In this document: piece by piece, positions 4,976-5,652 of the stretch | Layout of the letters: each line of letters starts with the position of its first letter | How positions within the stretch are numbered: the first letter of the stretch is position 1 | Assembly: GCA_947631075.1 (NCBI GenBank) | Contig: CANRJU010000191.1 | Coordinates: 1 to 5,652 of the forward strand | DNA: 5,652 nt | Source: an uncultured Lachnospiraceae bacterium | Lineage (GTDB): Bacteria; Bacillota; Clostridia; Lachnospirales; Lachnospiraceae | Direction: 5' to 3' | Program-made: the position numbers and the translations under genes | The notes under the pieces: model-generated | What the model saw: the letters and a program-made list of their open reading frames with translations, nothing else | Database searches by the model: none | Told to the model about the DNA's origin: nothing

Positions 4976-5652
4976 ATGAACAAAAATAAAAACAAAGCCA
5001 AAAAGAAAGAAACCAATCTGCGCATCCTGCTGGATACAGATCCGGAAGTCAAGGCGGCTTTTGACAAACTAAGCAAGCAGGGCCAGGATGAGATGTTGGC
5101 GATATCAGACGAGATAAGAGTGCCGAATCTCCTGAGCGACACGATCTTCAAGGCCATCTTCGATCCGGATGTGAAGGATTCCCTGCTGTCGGACTTTATC
5201 AGCTGTATCCTGGGGCGGAAGGTCAAGGTGCTCCATTCCCTGAAGAATGAGGGGCTGCGCCACAGCAGCTACAGCAAGGGCATTGTGCTGGACATAGTGG
5301 TACAGTTCGAGGACGGTTCGATTGCTAACGTCGAGATTCAGCGAAGTGGGATAAAGCTTTCACCTAAGCGTGCGGCGTGCTACTCGGCGGATCTCGTTAC
5401 GCGTCAGTATGCCATCACACAGGGGCAGACGAAAAGCGAAATCGATTACGATATCATCCAGCCCGTATATACAATCATCATTTTCGAGAAAAGCCCGCGC
5501 GCTTTCAAGCAAACGAAAAAATATAAGCATTTCTTTCAGCAGAAAAGCGATACCGGCGTAGAACTGGAGCTTTTACAGTATTATGCTTACATATGTCTGG
5601 ATGTATTCAAGGAAGAAAAACCGCGCATCGGCGAGAAAATCGACACATGGCT
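4976..5652 (+). CDS. Rpn-family PD-(D/E)XK nuclease / putative transposase (PDDEXK_2), C-terminus cut by window edge
   Basis: An open frame from ATG 4976 runs off the window; 225 complete codons are visible, where relatives usually have about 280-320. AAGGAG (4964-4969) lies 6 nt upstream. The N-terminus is a Lys/Asn-rich tail (MNKNKNKAKKKE). The family signature begins near residue 52: LLSDTIFKAIFDPDVKDSLLSDF, then ILGRKVKVL. The nuclease core is SKGIVLDIVVQFEDGSIANVEIQ, with Asp106 and Glu120-x-Gln122 as the likely metal-binding D...ExQ variant of PD-(D/E)XK. KRAACYSADLVTRQY (131-145) follows. The family (Rpn, PF12784-type) includes DNases that promote RecA-independent recombination and are widespread, multi-copy genes in gut Clostridia; whether they transpose is unproven. 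It is transcribed away from cysK under its own strong promoter. No terminal inverted repeats or target duplication are visible here. Confidence 0.85.
   Translation, partial: MNKNKNKAKKKETNLRILLDTDPEVKAAFDKLSKQGQDEMLAISDEIRVPNLLSDTIFKAIFDPDVKDSLLSDFISCILGRKVKVLHSLKNEGLRHSSYSKGIVLDIVVQFEDGSIANVEIQRSGIKLSPKRAACYSADLVTRQYAITQGQTKSEIDYDIIQPVYTIIIFEKSPRAFKQTKKYKHFFQQKSDTGVELELLQYYAYICLDVFKEEKPRIGEKIDTW

Noticed and set aside
4918..5226. Minus-strand 102-codon frame with a hydrophobic Phe-rich C-terminus
   Set aside because: Antisense to the Rpn-family start; the hydrophobic run is the complement of the Lys-rich N-terminus.
1..5652. CRISPR array, tRNA or rRNA genes
   Set aside because: No regularly spaced repeats and no tRNA- or rRNA-like sequences seen on either strand.

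Overview
The window looks like a chromosomal segment of a low-to-mid GC Bacillota genome, most plausibly a Lachnospiraceae-type gut Clostridia. This is inferred from four things: a classical T-box leader, an archaeal-type AspRS coupled to GatCAB, strong SD sequences (AGGAGG, AAGGAG), and a PD-(D/E)XK Rpn-family nuclease gene. No species can be named from the sequence alone.

Layout. Positions 1-2755, minus strand, hold a tRNA-dependent asparagine/glutamine decoding operon. In transcription order it has a sigma-A promoter (2726-2755), a T-box leader with a probable AAC (Asn) specifier and an intrinsic terminator (about 2719-2437), an archaeal-type aspartyl-tRNA synthetase (2321-972), gatC (828-535) and the start of gatA (496 to beyond the window edge; gatB would be expected next). 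AspRS would charge tRNA(Asn) with Asp, GatCAB would amidate it to Asn-tRNA(Asn), and uncharged tRNA(Asn) would relieve termination in the leader.

Positions 2756-2845 are an AT-rich spacer with two tandem imperfect palindromes and no convincing terminator. Positions 2846-4594, minus strand, hold a two-gene unit: cysK (cysteine synthase) followed after 15 nt by a TTG-started LytTR-type regulator. The regulator's receiver domain has Glu where the phospho-accepting Asp should be. The cysK promoter is a near-consensus sigma-A promoter at 4663-4691.

Positions 4595-4975 are a divergent intergenic region. On the plus strand it carries a perfect-consensus promoter (TTGACA, 17 bp, TATAAT) whose spacer is filled by a perfect 6-4-6 inverted repeat, followed by a leader of about 190 nt. 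This drives a long open frame (4976 to the window end) encoding the N-terminal 225 residues of an Rpn/PDDEXK_2-family nuclease ('putative transposase'), cut by the window edge.

The points most worth following are the Asn-type T-box controlling an AspRS-GatCAB operon, the cysK-coupled regulator with a Glu phosphosite, and the operator-like promoter of the Rpn gene. None of the genes is a wholly unknown family; the novelty lies in architecture and regulation.
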